A stretch of DNA of 64,000 nucleotides from Collinsella sp. (GTDB lineage: Bacteria > Actinomycetota > Coriobacteriia > Coriobacteriales > Coriobacteriaceae). The DNA lies in NCBI GenBank assembly GCA_019414545.1, contig DXLV01000001.1, positions 1 through 64,000 of the forward strand, written 5' to 3'. Every line of letters begins with the position of its first letter. Position 1 is the first letter of the stretch. Of this stretch, positions 17,129 through 26,700 are shown piece by piece. The notes under the pieces were generated by a model that was given only the letters and a program-made list of their open reading frames with translations, was not told the DNA's origin and did no database searches. Position numbers and translations under genes: made by a program.

Positions 17129-18067
17129 TTATGCCGAGGCCTTGACCTTGCGGCGCTTGCGGACCGCGTGGATCACGATGTCCAGCAGCAACAGTACAAT
17201 GGCTACGACCACAATGAGCACGGCAAACTCGCGCTTGCCCCAGTGGCGGCCGGCCAGCGACTTTTGCTTGTCGACGTCCTTCTTGTTGTACTTGGTGCGC
17301 ACGCAATGCACCAGCAGACGATGGTCGTTCACGCCGTAGGGCGTGCAGGTGACGAGCGTCACCTTGTCGGCGCCGGGCTCGATGGTCAGCGACTCCATCT
17401 CCTCGGGCAGCACCACCTCGGAGTCCACCATCTTGTAGGCGAGCGTCTTGTTCATGGTGTGCAGCAGCACCAGGTCGCCGGGCTCCAGCGAGTGGATGTC
17501 GTCGAACATGCTCAGGTTGCGCATGCCCGAGTGCGCGGTGAGCACGCAATGCGTCGAGGTGCCGCCCACCGGCAGGCTCGTGCCCTCCAGGTGGCCGACG
17601 CCCGCCATGAGGACTTCTTCGCTCGTGCCGTGGTAGATGGGCATGCTCACGTCGATGGAGGGGATCTCGACCCAGCTCATCATGGGGTCGCGGTCAAAGA
17701 TGAGCTGCTGAGCGTAGGGCTCGATCTGGTCGGCGGGGAGCTCGGTGGCCTCGCCCGCCAGCTGCTCGTTATAGGAGCGCGCCTGCAGCAAGATGCGCTC
17801 GCGCTCCTCGGCAGACAGCGCGTCCACGGTGCTGGACACGGTGCTGATCTGGTTGAACACGCCCGAGGCTTCGAGCCGGTCCAAGATCCACGGCCAGGTC
17901 ATAAGGCCCACGCCAATAAGGATGATGACGATGGTGATGAGGCGGTCGGCCCAGCGCGGCAGTCGCTTGCGGCGGCGCTTGGGCTTTGGTTGAGGTTTGG
18001 GCTGAGGGCTTGAGCCGCCGTTGTCCGCGGTGTTAGTGCTCTTCATATGTTTGGCGCCCTGCACCAT
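17129..18067 (-). CDS. Class C (pilus-assembly) sortase
   Basis: 312-residue membrane transpeptidase that links pilins at their LPXTG-like motifs. A basic, proline-rich N-terminus precedes a transmembrane helix at about 42-62. The catalytic domain has His179 in LTAHSG, Cys241 in LVTCTPYGVN and Arg250 in DHRLLVHC. A lid with DRDPM at about 126-129 and a second hydrophobic segment at about 275-300 before RKRRK are class C features. The ATG at 18067 has AGGAG upstream. The pilin operon starts 2 kb away on the same strand, so this is very probably its polymerising enzyme, although other genes separate them. Confidence 0.93.
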   Translation of the reverse strand: MVQGAKHMKSTNTADNGGSSPQPKPQPKPKRRRKRLPRWADRLITIVIILIGVGLMTWPWILDRLEASGVFNQISTVSSTVDALSAEERERILLQARSYNEQLAGEATELPADQIEPYAQQLIFDRDPMMSWVEIPSIDVSMPIYHGTSEEVLMAGVGHLEGTSLPVGGTSTHCVLTAHSGMRNLSMFDDIHSLEPGDLVLLHTMNKTLAYKMVDSEVVLPEEMESLTIEPGADKVTLVTCTPYGVNDHRLLVHCVRTKYNKKDVDKQKSLAGRHWGKREFAVLIVVVAIVLLLLDIVIHAVRKRRKVKASA

Positions 18068-18188
18068 CGCCGGTCACTCCTCTCAACTCAAGTTGTCTAA
18101 ACAAATAATAGCCGATTAGCGAGCTCATGCGCCGGACAACGCAGCTAGGACCGAAACACCGCCTACGGCCCGAATTCTTGGAGACCTT

Positions 18189-19157
18189 CTACAGCGCTTC
18201 TTGCCATGGATATTCCTTTCCAAACATGCGATCGACTTCGAGCTGAATTCGCTCATCGTCGATTGCCGCCAAAGATAGCGCTAGCGAAATGTCGTCGACA
18301 CGGGAGGAGTCGGCAAACACGGGCGCATAGCGCCACACTTGGATCATCGCCGCTTCGTTATCCGGCAACTCCCCGTCTGCGACTTCGAGGTCGCTCAGTT
18401 GACGCCATGCACTTCTTAAGACGGCCTTTTGTTCCATGCCCGGCGCAGCGAGCATCGAACGCGCAGCGAGCGCCGTCTCCCCGGCGTCAACAAGATACTC
18501 GATCTGCGGCGTCTTCCTTGCAAAAAAGACCTTCGAGACAGGCGAGGAGAGCTCTGCCATGTGCTCGCTAAGCAGAAGATCAACGGCAACAGGGAACACG
18601 ACGACACGTCGCTCGCAACGCTCGCGCCTCGCGAGCCCCCTGTCAACAAGCTCGGTTATGGCCTCACTCGCGCGGCTTGCCGAGATCCCAAGCGCACGAC
18701 AAAGGTCATGGGGGCGATATGGCTCCTGGGCTGCTCCCCAGATTGCGGCAGCCTGTGCGTTGGGTGACATCTTGGTCGCGTGATTGCGAAACCGGGCACC
18801 GCCCCTCTCCGTGCAGGCCGTGCCCATAAATGGAAGAAAAGCCTGTCTGCCGGGGCAAACAAACGGAATCCCTTGTGCGACCAATGCTTTGCGCTGACGT
18901 GCATCGGCATCAGGAAACGAAACGACAACAGGAGTCTCCACGCGCAAGGCTAGCTGACTATAGACTCTCTTAGCCTCGGGAAGCCCGACGTCAGAGGGCA
19001 AACTTGCAAGCAAAAACGAAAAACCGTTTGCGTCAACAGCGCGGACCTCAATCGCCCGCAGATGCAGCGGCAAGCGTGCGGATCCAGGCCAAGTTTTGGC
19101 CTTGGCGGAGAGGCCTAGTGCTTCTTGTAAGTAGATTAGCGCTTCGTTCATTTCCAT
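18189..19157 (-). CDS. Winged-helix (MarR-like) protein with an unknown N-terminal domain
   Basis: 322 residues, no signal or membrane segment. Residues ~155-205 (YRPHDLCRALGISASRASEA, then ITELVDRGLARRE) form a winged helix-turn-helix. The N-terminal ~130 residues look like an alpha/beta domain with PVVVSFPDADARQRKAL; I do not recognise it. The C-terminal part is helical and acidic. It sits between the sortase and the pilin operon, so a role in pilus regulation is possible, but equally it could be an antitoxin-like regulator. The ATG at 19157 lacks a clear ribosome site. Confidence 0.6.
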   Translation of the reverse strand: MEMNEALIYLQEALGLSAKAKTWPGSARLPLHLRAIEVRAVDANGFSFLLASLPSDVGLPEAKRVYSQLALRVETPVVVSFPDADARQRKALVAQGIPFVCPGRQAFLPFMGTACTERGGARFRNHATKMSPNAQAAAIWGAAQEPYRPHDLCRALGISASRASEAITELVDRGLARRERCERRVVVFPVAVDLLLSEHMAELSSPVSKVFFARKTPQIEYLVDAGETALAARSMLAAPGMEQKAVLRSAWRQLSDLEVADGELPDNEAAMIQVWRYAPVFADSSRVDDISLALSLAAIDDERIQLEVDRMFGKEYPWQEAL

Positions 19158-19254
19158 CGTTTTCGTTCGATTTCAGTTTGTATTGGAATTATACATAATT
19201 TTCGGAATTAACGAGATTCCGTTCGTGCCTAAGCCCATATTTGCGTTTTCAAAA

Positions 19255-19288
19255 TATCCCGAATCGGCTGGGCGATTCGGGATACAAT
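19255..19288 (+). promoter_or_regulatory. Promoter and palindrome of small RNA 1
   Basis: Perfect 12-bp inverted repeat TATCCCGAATCG / CGATTCGGGATA (19255-19266, 19273-19284) running into a -10 TACAAT (19283-19288). No good -35 is seen. In the second copy the left arm has two changes. Confidence 0.5.
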
Positions 19289-19289
19289 G

Positions 19290-19386
19290 TCAATAGAAAA
19301 CGACGCACCCCGCGTAAGTGTACGAGAGCGCGGGCGGCCTAGTTTTCAGTTTTTGTTAAATGCCCGGGATCCGACCCCCGGGCATT
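19290..19386 (+). ncRNA. Candidate antitoxin small RNA 1
   Basis: Inferred transcript of about 95 nt. It would start just after TACAAT, contain a stem made by CCCGCG and CGCGGG, and end at the hairpin AATGCCCGGG / CCCGGGCATT (19359-19386). That hairpin is read from the other side by the small toxin mRNA, which ends there too. Convergent RNAs sharing a bidirectional terminator are the layout of par/Fst-type type I modules. No experimental support is available. Confidence 0.45.
19359..19386. terminator. Shared bidirectional terminator, unit 1
   Basis: 10-bp stem AATGCCCGGG / CCCGGGCATT, two bases from the stop codon of the minus-strand small ORF and at the end of the plus-strand RNA. Confidence 0.7.
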
Positions 19387-19387
19387 C

Positions 19388-19537
19388 TTATTTGCGCTTT
19401 CGGCGCAAATGCCGTCCACCGTCCGCACCGCGCGTGCGCCTACGGACCTTAAACCGAACCTCATACGAGTCAAGAAACGCGATGACGAACGAGCCCACCG
19501 CCGCGAGGGCGGCGAGCGCGTTAAGGAATTTCAGCAT
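19388..19537 (-). CDS. Candidate type I toxin: 49-residue membrane peptide
   Basis: Sequence starts MLKFLNALAALAAVGSFVIA and continues FLDSYEVRFKVRRRTRGADG with an Arg/Lys-rich end. There is one hydrophobic helix (about residues 4-22), then a very basic tail, the shape of Fst/TxpA-type pore-forming toxins. The ATG at 19537 has an excellent ribosome site (CGGAGGTCACCAT). The frame ends at the shared terminator facing a convergent small RNA. A LexA-like box lies about 105 bp upstream. The second copy has lost its N-terminus. I infer a toxin from architecture; sequence similarity to a named family is not claimed. Confidence 0.6.
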   Translation of the reverse strand: MLKFLNALAALAAVGSFVIAFLDSYEVRFKVRRRTRGADGGRHLRRKRK

Positions 19538-19640
19538 ATGGTGACCTCCGATCGAGTCGTCGGCCGCCCGCGCACGGGATGCGTCGCAAGGATATTTTAC
19601 TGCGAGTGTATGCACCCACGCCTGGTAAACGCGATTTTGA

Positions 19641-19654
19641 CAAACATTTGTTCG
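19641..19654 (-). promoter_or_regulatory. LexA (SOS) box-like site upstream of the small toxin
   Basis: Minus strand TCGAACAAATGTTTGT matches the Gram-positive and actinobacterial LexA box (CGAAC-N4-GTTCG) except for one base in the right half. It lies about 105 bp before the toxin start. A possible -10 TAAAAT lies downstream at about 19600. Confidence 0.5.
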
Positions 19655-19769
19655 ATAGTTACAAACACGGTTCCTCATCCAGCGGAGCCTGGCCGCATTG
19701 TCCGCGTTTGCCCGACGTGTTTGCGTTTTCAAAATGTCCCGGATCGGCGGGGCGATTCGGGATACAATG

Positions 19770-19864
19770 TCAATAGGAAACGACGCATCCCGCGTAAGTA
19801 CTTAGGAGCGCGGGCGACCAGTTTCCGACGTTGTTAAATGCCCGGGCTCCGAACCCCGGGCATT
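19770..19864 (+). ncRNA. Candidate antitoxin small RNA 2 (orphan)
   Basis: Equivalent of small RNA 1, ending at AATGCCCGGG / CCCGGGCATT (19837-19864). As its own toxin frame is broken, it could act on the toxin mRNA from unit 1 or be a remnant. Confidence 0.4.
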
Positions 19865-19865
19865 C

Positions 19866-19974
19866 TTATTTGCGCTTGTTGCAGCGCAAATGCCTTCTAC
19901 CGTCCACACCGCGCGTGCGCCTACGGACCTTAAACCGAACCTCATACGAGTCAAGAAACGCGATGACGAACGAG
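19866..19974 (-). pseudogene. Truncated second copy of the small toxin
   Basis: Encodes SFVIAFLDSYEVRFKVRRRT and the basic tail like the intact copy. The start codon, ribosome site and N-terminal half of the hydrophobic helix are missing; upstream sequence is unrelated. Confidence 0.65.
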
Positions 19975-20019
19975 TCTGCATCGGACGATGGAGGCTGGCT
20001 GCGTTGTCCCAAAAAGAAC

Positions 20020-20048
20020 GGGGCAGACTCCAGCGCGGAGTCTGCCCC
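20020..20048 (-). terminator. Terminator of the pilin operon
   Basis: Perfect 12-bp stem GGGGCAGACTCC / GGAGTCTGCCCC followed on the minus strand by TTCTTTTTGGG, about 100 bp after the last pilin stop. Confidence 0.8.
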
Positions 20049-20149
20049 GAAAAGAGAATGGCAAAGCAAGAACGTCGATGGACGAGAAAAGTGTCCGCAA
20101 GTCTCATGGCCATCACATCCCACCTGCCAAAGGGATGGGTGAGTGAGCG

Positions 20150-21955
20150 TTACTCCTGCTCGGACTCCTCAGCCTGCTTACGGCTGCGGATGAGGTGCGC
20201 CACGCCGATGCACAGCACCGCGCCACCAGCGATCCAAGTGAAGGTCACGCCGTTGAGGCCGGTGAGGGGAAGGCCGGTGCCCTTCTGGTCGGTGACAGTG
20301 AGGTGTACCTTGCCGTCAGCGGCCTCGGTATTAGTTTGAGCCACCTTGACGAGATTCTCATCAGTACCAGTAGCAAGAGTGCAGCCCGGGTTAACAACAG
20401 TCGTATCGTCTGCCGGAAGCGTCCCGCGAGTAATGGTGAACGTGATGCCAGCGCTGTGGGAGTTGTTATATCCAGGCGCCGGTTTGACCTCCGTAAGGAC
20501 GTAAGTACCCTCATCAAGACCAACGACGTTGATCTTGCCGCTTGCGTCGGTCTTCAGCTTAGCCTGCTCGCTATCCTTCGTCTTGGTACCATCCGCCTTG
20601 ATAAAGTTGTTCGTATCATCCTTCTCCTGCAGCGTGAACTCAACGCCCTCGAGCTTCTTAGGCTTGCCAGCCTCATCCTCGTCGCTACCGACCTTGGTAA
20701 CATCGATACCATAGGTGTAGTCATAGGCAGGATGGTCAACCGTAGTGCCTTCACCTTCACCGTGCGGGTTGTTGGAGTAGGTAAGCTTAACCGTATTCGT
20801 CTGTGCGGTACCGAGCAAACTGCTGAATTCTGACTTGAGCGAACCGTCAGTATTGCAAACCTTGCTAGAGTCGAGCTTGGCCTGGTACTCAACGGTCACC
20901 TTAGAGTTGCCGTTCAGCGAGATAGGAGTGCCACCCTCAGCCGTGCAATTCTTGAGATTAAGGAAGTCGACAGTCAGCGTGTCGCTATCGTACTTGGCAG
21001 TGTAGCCGGTCTTAACCTCGGTATTGCCAATTTTGACCTTAACAACTGGCGTCTTGCCGTCAGCCCCAAGACTAGGCGTCATGGATTTGGGAAGATTATC
21101 CGTGAAGGTGTACCTGTAGGTGCTGTAAGTGTCGATGTTACCCGCAACGGTACCGGTAAGCTGATAATCGATAAACTGATCCATTCGGGAGTCCGCAGCC
21201 ATGTTGGGATTCGTGAACACATTATCGCCAAAAGAGCTGCCTTCTTTGTCATCCTTGACGGCCTTGGTTACAGTGGGGACCTGCTTCTTGGGAGTTAAGT
21301 TCTCAGCGGAACCGCCAACAACGGCGAAAATGGGCGAACTGAAGGTATCCGTGTTACCATTTTCAGCATTAGCATCCTTGCCGACACTCTTAGTCACGAA
21401 GAGCCAGTAACCAGTAGCCAAGTTATCAAAAGAACCGGTGTTGCCAGCATTTAGCCAGCCGTCATTGCCTTCAAGAATGTTCGCCTTCTCAACGGCAGCA
21501 GCGATCTTGTCGAGCACGCTTCCGGCCTTGACGTTATTACCCACAACTTCGTTCCCGTGCGTTTTGATGAACTGAGCCCACGCCTGAGCAGATTCAGCAT
21601 CTTTGCCAGTCGGCAAGCCATCAGGCTTGGGGTCATCGTTATTAAATGCCGTAGTCACTGCGCTCTTTACGGGACCACTTGCCCAATCGATATCGGAAAG
21701 CGTCTTTTCCACAGTGGAGTCCCAGGTACCATCATCCTTCTGGTCTTGCGTGACCTTCGCCGAGAAAATTTTGATTCCCTTAAAGGTCGTATCCTTGTAG
21801 ATATCCTCCTTAATCGTCACGCTGCCGCTCTCGGCCACCTTCGGCGTACCCTCAGCAAACGCCATGGTCACCGGGGCCATGACGCCGCCGAAGCTCAGGG
21901 CTGCGGTGAGGCCGGCGGTTACAGCCAGGCGTGCGATGTTCTTGCTCATGCTCAT
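20150..21955 (-). CDS. Major pilin, LPXTG-anchored (SpaH/EbpB type)
   Basis: 601-residue secreted pilin. A Sec signal peptide (to about residue 33, ending AFA) is followed by Ig-like isopeptide domains. An E-box segment YVLTEVKPAPGY lies near residue 515. The sorting signal LPLTG is followed by a hydrophobic helix and RSRKQAEESEQE. This is the order of a sortase-polymerised shaft subunit. The start at 21955 (MSMSKN) has GGAGG before it; the longer frame has no such site. It is the last of three pilin genes, with a terminator downstream. The shaft role rests on similarity to SpaH/EbpB-type pilins. Confidence 0.88.
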   Translation of the reverse strand: MSMSKNIARLAVTAGLTAALSFGGVMAPVTMAFAEGTPKVAESGSVTIKEDIYKDTTFKGIKIFSAKVTQDQKDDGTWDSTVEKTLSDIDWASGPVKSAVTTAFNNDDPKPDGLPTGKDAESAQAWAQFIKTHGNEVVGNNVKAGSVLDKIAAAVEKANILEGNDGWLNAGNTGSFDNLATGYWLFVTKSVGKDANAENGNTDTFSSPIFAVVGGSAENLTPKKQVPTVTKAVKDDKEGSSFGDNVFTNPNMAADSRMDQFIDYQLTGTVAGNIDTYSTYRYTFTDNLPKSMTPSLGADGKTPVVKVKIGNTEVKTGYTAKYDSDTLTVDFLNLKNCTAEGGTPISLNGNSKVTVEYQAKLDSSKVCNTDGSLKSEFSSLLGTAQTNTVKLTYSNNPHGEGEGTTVDHPAYDYTYGIDVTKVGSDEDEAGKPKKLEGVEFTLQEKDDTNNFIKADGTKTKDSEQAKLKTDASGKINVVGLDEGTYVLTEVKPAPGYNNSHSAGITFTITRGTLPADDTTVVNPGCTLATGTDENLVKVAQTNTEAADGKVHLTVTDQKGTGLPLTGLNGVTFTWIAGGAVLCIGVAHLIRSRKQAEESEQE

Positions 21956-22063
21956 CTTCTTTTCCTCCGTTTTCCAGTTGGTTCTCATTCGATCGGTCAT
22001 CATCTGTCTGTGTCTTAGCATCTACTTCGCTACGTCTCGCCCCGCTCTCTGTGGGGCTGCCAG

Positions 22064-23734
22064 CTACTCTTTATGGCTGCCACCTCCCCGCTTGACCAGG
22101 AGCGCGACCACGATGAGCGCGGCTCCGGCGACCGCTGCGGCGGCCGCGGCGTACATTGCCATATCGCCAGTCGAGGGCATAAAGCCTCCGGTGGTAATGC
22201 TAGGGGGTGTGCCGGTGGGCGTGTTGATGAGCGACGCCTCCAGGCTGCCCGTCGACCCGTCCGCGCTGTCGGCGCGCAGGGGCGACTCGGCCGTGATGGT
22301 GAGTTTGGGCTTGGCGGCGGCCACCTGGTCGACGTCCAGGCCCTCGGCCTTGACCGTCACGGAGCGCGTGCCCTCAAAGGCGGTGTAGCCCTTGGGCGCC
22401 TTGAGCTCGCGGACCTCCAGCTTGCCCGAGTCCACGCCCGAGACGGTCACGCGGCCGTCCTCGCCCGTGGTGACGGTGGCCTTGCCCTCCGCATCCCACG
22501 TGCCGTCGGCCGCCAGTGTGCGACCGCGGTCGTCGGCGATGCTCAGGACCGCCCCGGACAACGGCTTGTCACCATCGCTGCCGCGCTTGGTGAGCGCGAG
22601 ATCCCAGGTGTAGGCGGTCGCGTCGACGCTCGGCGTGCGGGTGAAACCGGCGTCGCCGGACTGGTCGGCAAAGGGAGAGCGCGGGTAGCGCAGGTAAACC
22701 TCGTTGGGGTTGCCCTTCGCGATGCCGTGGTTGCATGCGCTGTTGAGCGGCGCGTTGTACACGGCGACCACGCGGGCGCCCGCGGTGAAGGCGTCGGCCC
22801 CGCCGAGCGCGGCGATCAGGTCGCCGGTGCGCACGGTGAAGGTCTTACCGTCGGCCGCTACCTTGGTGGCGCACTGGGCCGTGATGTCGGTCCAGCCCTT
22901 CGCGGACTCGGTGCCGGCGCGCCCGTCCTTGCCGGCCGAGACGGCGTCAAAGCCACCGTCCGCGCCCGCCGCCACGTACACGCGCATGCTCGCGGCCACC
23001 TTAGAGGGGTCGAGCCCCGCGCTCATGGTGTCGACGAACCGCACCGTATAGGTGTCGTAGGCCGTGAGCCCCGCCGGGACCGTGGCAGAGAGGCGCCAGT
23101 ACAGGTCGTCGGCGACCGTGGCGTCGGCGGCCTTCTGCCAGGCGGCGGTGCTGTCCTCCAGCACGTGCTTGGCGACCTTGGGGGTCGCCGCCTTGGGCTT
23201 GACGGTGACGGCGCTGCCGCCCACCAGCGCCATGATCGGCGCGGTGCCGGCCTCGCCCTGGGCGATGGCGTCGTCGTCGGCGACGATGAGCCAGTAGCCG
23301 CAGGGCAGCTCGGCCGCCGTGCCCGCGTTAAGGGCCACGGACACGGCGCCAGAGCTCTGGAGGGAACGAGCGAGCTGTGCGCTCAGCGCGCTCGTAAGGT
23401 GGGAATCGGTGTTGAGCCACTCGGCAGCTTCCCGCGCGGTGGCCTGGGAATTGGGCATGCCGGCGCTGTGCAGCACAGGCAGCGCGGCGTCGCGCACGGC
23501 ATCGCTTGCCCAGGCAAGGTCGGTGGCGATCTTGACGTCGCTGTCGCCGTCGACGACGTTGGCGCTAAAGATCTGGTAGGCGTCGTAGCTGCGCGCCACG
23601 GTGCCGCTCACCGTGATGGAACCGGTCGAGGTCGGCGCGGCCTGCGCGGATGCGGGGAACACAACCGCGCAGGTGCCGATCAGGAGGGCAAGCAGCGCAA
23701 ACAAGATCGGGAAGGAGCAAACTTTCTTATTCAC
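22064..23734 (-). CDS. Pilus subunit with isopeptide domains and MPSTG sorting signal
   Basis: 556-residue secreted protein. It starts at a GTG (23734) inside the end of the upstream gene, with GGAGGT eight bases before it. A signal peptide ending ASAQA is followed by two or three Ig-like domains with an E-box-like LEVRELKAPKGYTAF. It ends FMPSTGDMAMYAAAA, a hydrophobic helix and KRGGGSHKE. The sorting motif begins with M rather than L. It is markedly GC-richer than the pilin genes on either side. Probably a minor or basal pilin; its exact place in the fibre is not shown by sequence. Confidence 0.8.
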   Translation of the reverse strand: MNKKVCSFPILFALLALLIGTCAVVFPASAQAAPTSTGSITVSGTVARSYDAYQIFSANVVDGDSDVKIATDLAWASDAVRDAALPVLHSAGMPNSQATAREAAEWLNTDSHLTSALSAQLARSLQSSGAVSVALNAGTAAELPCGYWLIVADDDAIAQGEAGTAPIMALVGGSAVTVKPKAATPKVAKHVLEDSTAAWQKAADATVADDLYWRLSATVPAGLTAYDTYTVRFVDTMSAGLDPSKVAASMRVYVAAGADGGFDAVSAGKDGRAGTESAKGWTDITAQCATKVAADGKTFTVRTGDLIAALGGADAFTAGARVVAVYNAPLNSACNHGIAKGNPNEVYLRYPRSPFADQSGDAGFTRTPSVDATAYTWDLALTKRGSDGDKPLSGAVLSIADDRGRTLAADGTWDAEGKATVTTGEDGRVTVSGVDSGKLEVRELKAPKGYTAFEGTRSVTVKAEGLDVDQVAAAKPKLTITAESPLRADSADGSTGSLEASLINTPTGTPPSITTGGFMPSTGDMAMYAAAAAAVAGAALIVVALLVKRGGGSHKE

Positions 23735-26700
23735 GACGCTCACCTCCCTTCGCATTCGCCTTGCGACGAATGTGCATCCAGACCGCAGCAGCGCAAAGCA
23801 CCGCCGCGCCGGCAAGGTACGTCAGAGTGACGCCCGACATACCAGAAAGGGGCAAAGAGGTAGAGTAGGTATTGGTGAAGGTGGAGGCGGGAATGGCGGT
23901 TGGGCCCGCGCCGGCGGATGGGACTTCGATGCCCCGCCCGTTCTCGCCCAGGGCGTTGCCCATGTCGTCCTTCATCTGGGTGACCGTGGTGGAGGTGATG
24001 AGGCCGGTGTACTTGCCGGCCCCATTCAGCTCAGCCTTCACCGTGACGGCAACCTGGTACTCGGCCTTGGAGTAGCGGAGCTTGTCGATGGCACCGGTGG
24101 TAGGCTCAACCTCCTTCACCGTGTAGGTGTAGGTCCTGGCGTAGTCACCCACCTCACCGGGGGCATCGGACAGGTGCGACTTGTTGAACGTCATGGCGCC
24201 AAAGGTCGCCGTGATGTTGTTGAGCTTGGCGGCGTCGGTCTCCCCTGCCTTTGGGGCAACAGAAATCTTGGGTGCTTCGGGCGCTTCGGGCATGGGGGCT
24301 TTGGCTGCATAGTCACCCGTAGCCACAATGCTGAACTCGAACGGCACATAGTTGTCGTCAGCATCCTTCGGCCAATCCGTATTGCGAACGGATTTGGTCA
24401 CCGGGATCTTCACGGACGTAGCACTGCACTTGTCGGAGATGTACGTAGTGCCACTATCGATGCTCGACTGCTCGTTCTCTTTCCACGTAATGGAGCCGTT
24501 TGTGCTGTCCACCGTGAACTTGTAGGTGTTCTTGTTCAGTTCGTAGCCAAACGGAGCCTGGGTCTCAACAAGCGTGTACGTGCCCGGCAGCAGGCCCTCG
24601 AGCTTGAACTTGCCAGGCGCGGTGTCGGTGTCTACCCACGTGGTATCGCTCGAAGTCGACTGGTCGCTCACCTGATCTCTCACGGTCCAGGACTGGTTAA
24701 CGGCCGCACCATCGGCGTCATTAGTCTTGGTGAGTTTCCACTCAGAACCAGCCAAAGGAGTGTGTTTTGTGTCGCCCTCCCCCACCTTGGTCCAAGACAC
24801 CGTACCGGTGATGATCTTGGTGTTGGGAATGGCACCTGTGGGGTTATTCTCGAACGGAACATTTTTGCCGTTCTCATCCACGTAACCCTGAACGTAGTTC
24901 GGCTTCTCGCCAGTATTGTTCATAGTGGCATAGTAGATGGTGTCTGACTTCTGGTAGCCAGCCGGCGCCGTCTCCTCTTTGATGTAATACGTGAAGTAGT
25001 TGGTATCGTTGGAATTGCCGATGTTTGCCTTCTGGTTCAGATAGTTGAACTGAAGCTTGCCATCACCCGAAGCGTAATCATTTGCGCCACCGTCAGTCAC
25101 CGTCACGATAGCGTCCTTGCCCGCGACAGCATTCTCGACAGAACCATAGATAGCCCACGAGGAACCAGGAAGCGACGTGTTGCCGTTCGCCGCATCGACC
25201 TTGCTCCACGCAACGGCGGAGCCGTCGGGCGTATACGACCCAGACCACGGGAAGTTGTGACGCTCCTGATCCATATCGATGACGGAAGCCGAGTTACCCT
25301 CACCAAATGCTGCGGCAACCTTCGGGCTGTTCATTGAGAAATCGACGCCCACATAAACGCGGCCGTTGGTAGTCACATGGTCGTCGAAACTTCCGTTGGG
25401 AACGAGAATCGATCCGATCATAGCCGCCGCAGGATCGTCGTCAGTCCACTTGGCACCGGTGGCTGTGCCGCCGTATCCCCAGTCCGCGCGGTTTTCTCCC
25501 GCGATGCCGCCTCGAATGGTAAGGCTTTGCGTATTGACAAAGTTCCACATGATGGACTGGGAAGCCGTCGCGTATGCCTCGCCCAGCTCCTTGCCGGAAT
25601 ATTGAGTTTCGTAACCACGCGAAATCTCGGTACCGTTCCACCAAAAGCGCCAGCCATTGTGAAACTCAATATTCGAAGATCCGGTAACGTTCACAACAAC
25701 CGAGGCGCCCTTGGGAATGCCCTCGAATGCGAAATCAACGCCACGATAATACTCGTTGTTGTATGTATTGCTCAGCTGAGAAGCATCGATGGTGAACACC
25801 TGCTGCATAGAGGTGTTGTCGCCCTTAAACGTGATAAGACGCTCGCTATTCTTGAATTGCTTACCATTGAGCGACGTATCGGCGCAGTCCGAATATATGG
25901 TCTTATGCGACTCATCAAACACCAGGCCATAATTACAATCCGTCTTGTCGTACTTGTTGATTACGTAGTTGTTGTGATTGCTCGCGAAACCAACCTCGAG
26001 CGTGCCGGTATTTGCAAACGAGTTGAGCTGTTTCGATAGCTTCGAGAGGTACCCATCTTCACCGTTGTAGCTCGAATAATCGTTATTGTTGACATTAGTC
26101 AAATCAACAGTTTGATTGAACAGGTTGCTTTCCTGAGAGTTCTTGCCCTCGTACCAATTACCCTGCGTTGTCACCACGGATTGGCGTTCATTGTTATCGC
26201 GCCAGTATGTGATGGGGCCTGCGATCTGCGCAGTGTAGGCAAAGCCGGAAGGAGTCGCGCCCTCAGAAGATTTCTGCCGTCCGACCCAAGCGCCTTTCTT
26301 CCAAGCGCCAACGGTAGTCGTCTCCGGCGAGTCGCCGCTATAACCAACGCTCATCTTGGTGATCGCACTTTTAATTCCGGCCACCGCAAGCACGGTGCTG
26401 CCGGCGACAGGACGGAACTGGGAACCAAAACCAACGGTGCCAAAGCGGAAACCAGCACCAATTGATTGATAGGGCCAGCTCTCTTTGACTGGATTCATGG
26501 CAAGCTTGCCACGGACCAAGGTAAGGCCCTCCGCCTCAGCGGCATATGAGCCGGTGGGGGCGTTCTCCGCATCAAGATTACTAGTGTCGCTCGGCTTACC
26601 ACCGATGTACATGTCGCGGCCGACGTAGGTGGCCACGCCGGGATCGGGGGTGGAGACATCGATATTCGTACCGATACCGATAGACGTGGGAACATAAATT

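Larger units (their letters stand above)
19241..19493. repeat. Tandem duplication, unit 1 (intact type I toxin-antitoxin candidate)
   Basis: About 253 bp that match 19721-19974 at an offset of 480 bp. The unit contains a palindrome-overlapped plus-strand promoter, a short RNA, a shared terminator and the 3' part of a minus-strand small ORF. Confidence 0.9.
19721..19974. repeat. Tandem duplication, unit 2 (degenerate)
   Basis: Second copy of unit 1, offset 480 bp. Promoter-like sequence (TACAAT at 19763-19768), RNA region and terminator are kept. Similarity stops abruptly at 19974, inside the small ORF. Confidence 0.9.

Noticed and set aside
19287..19544. Plus-strand frame starting just after the TACAAT box in toxin-antitoxin unit 1
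   Set aside because: No ribosome site, and it crosses a strong terminator hairpin; the non-coding RNA reading is simpler, although a leaderless peptide cannot be fully excluded.
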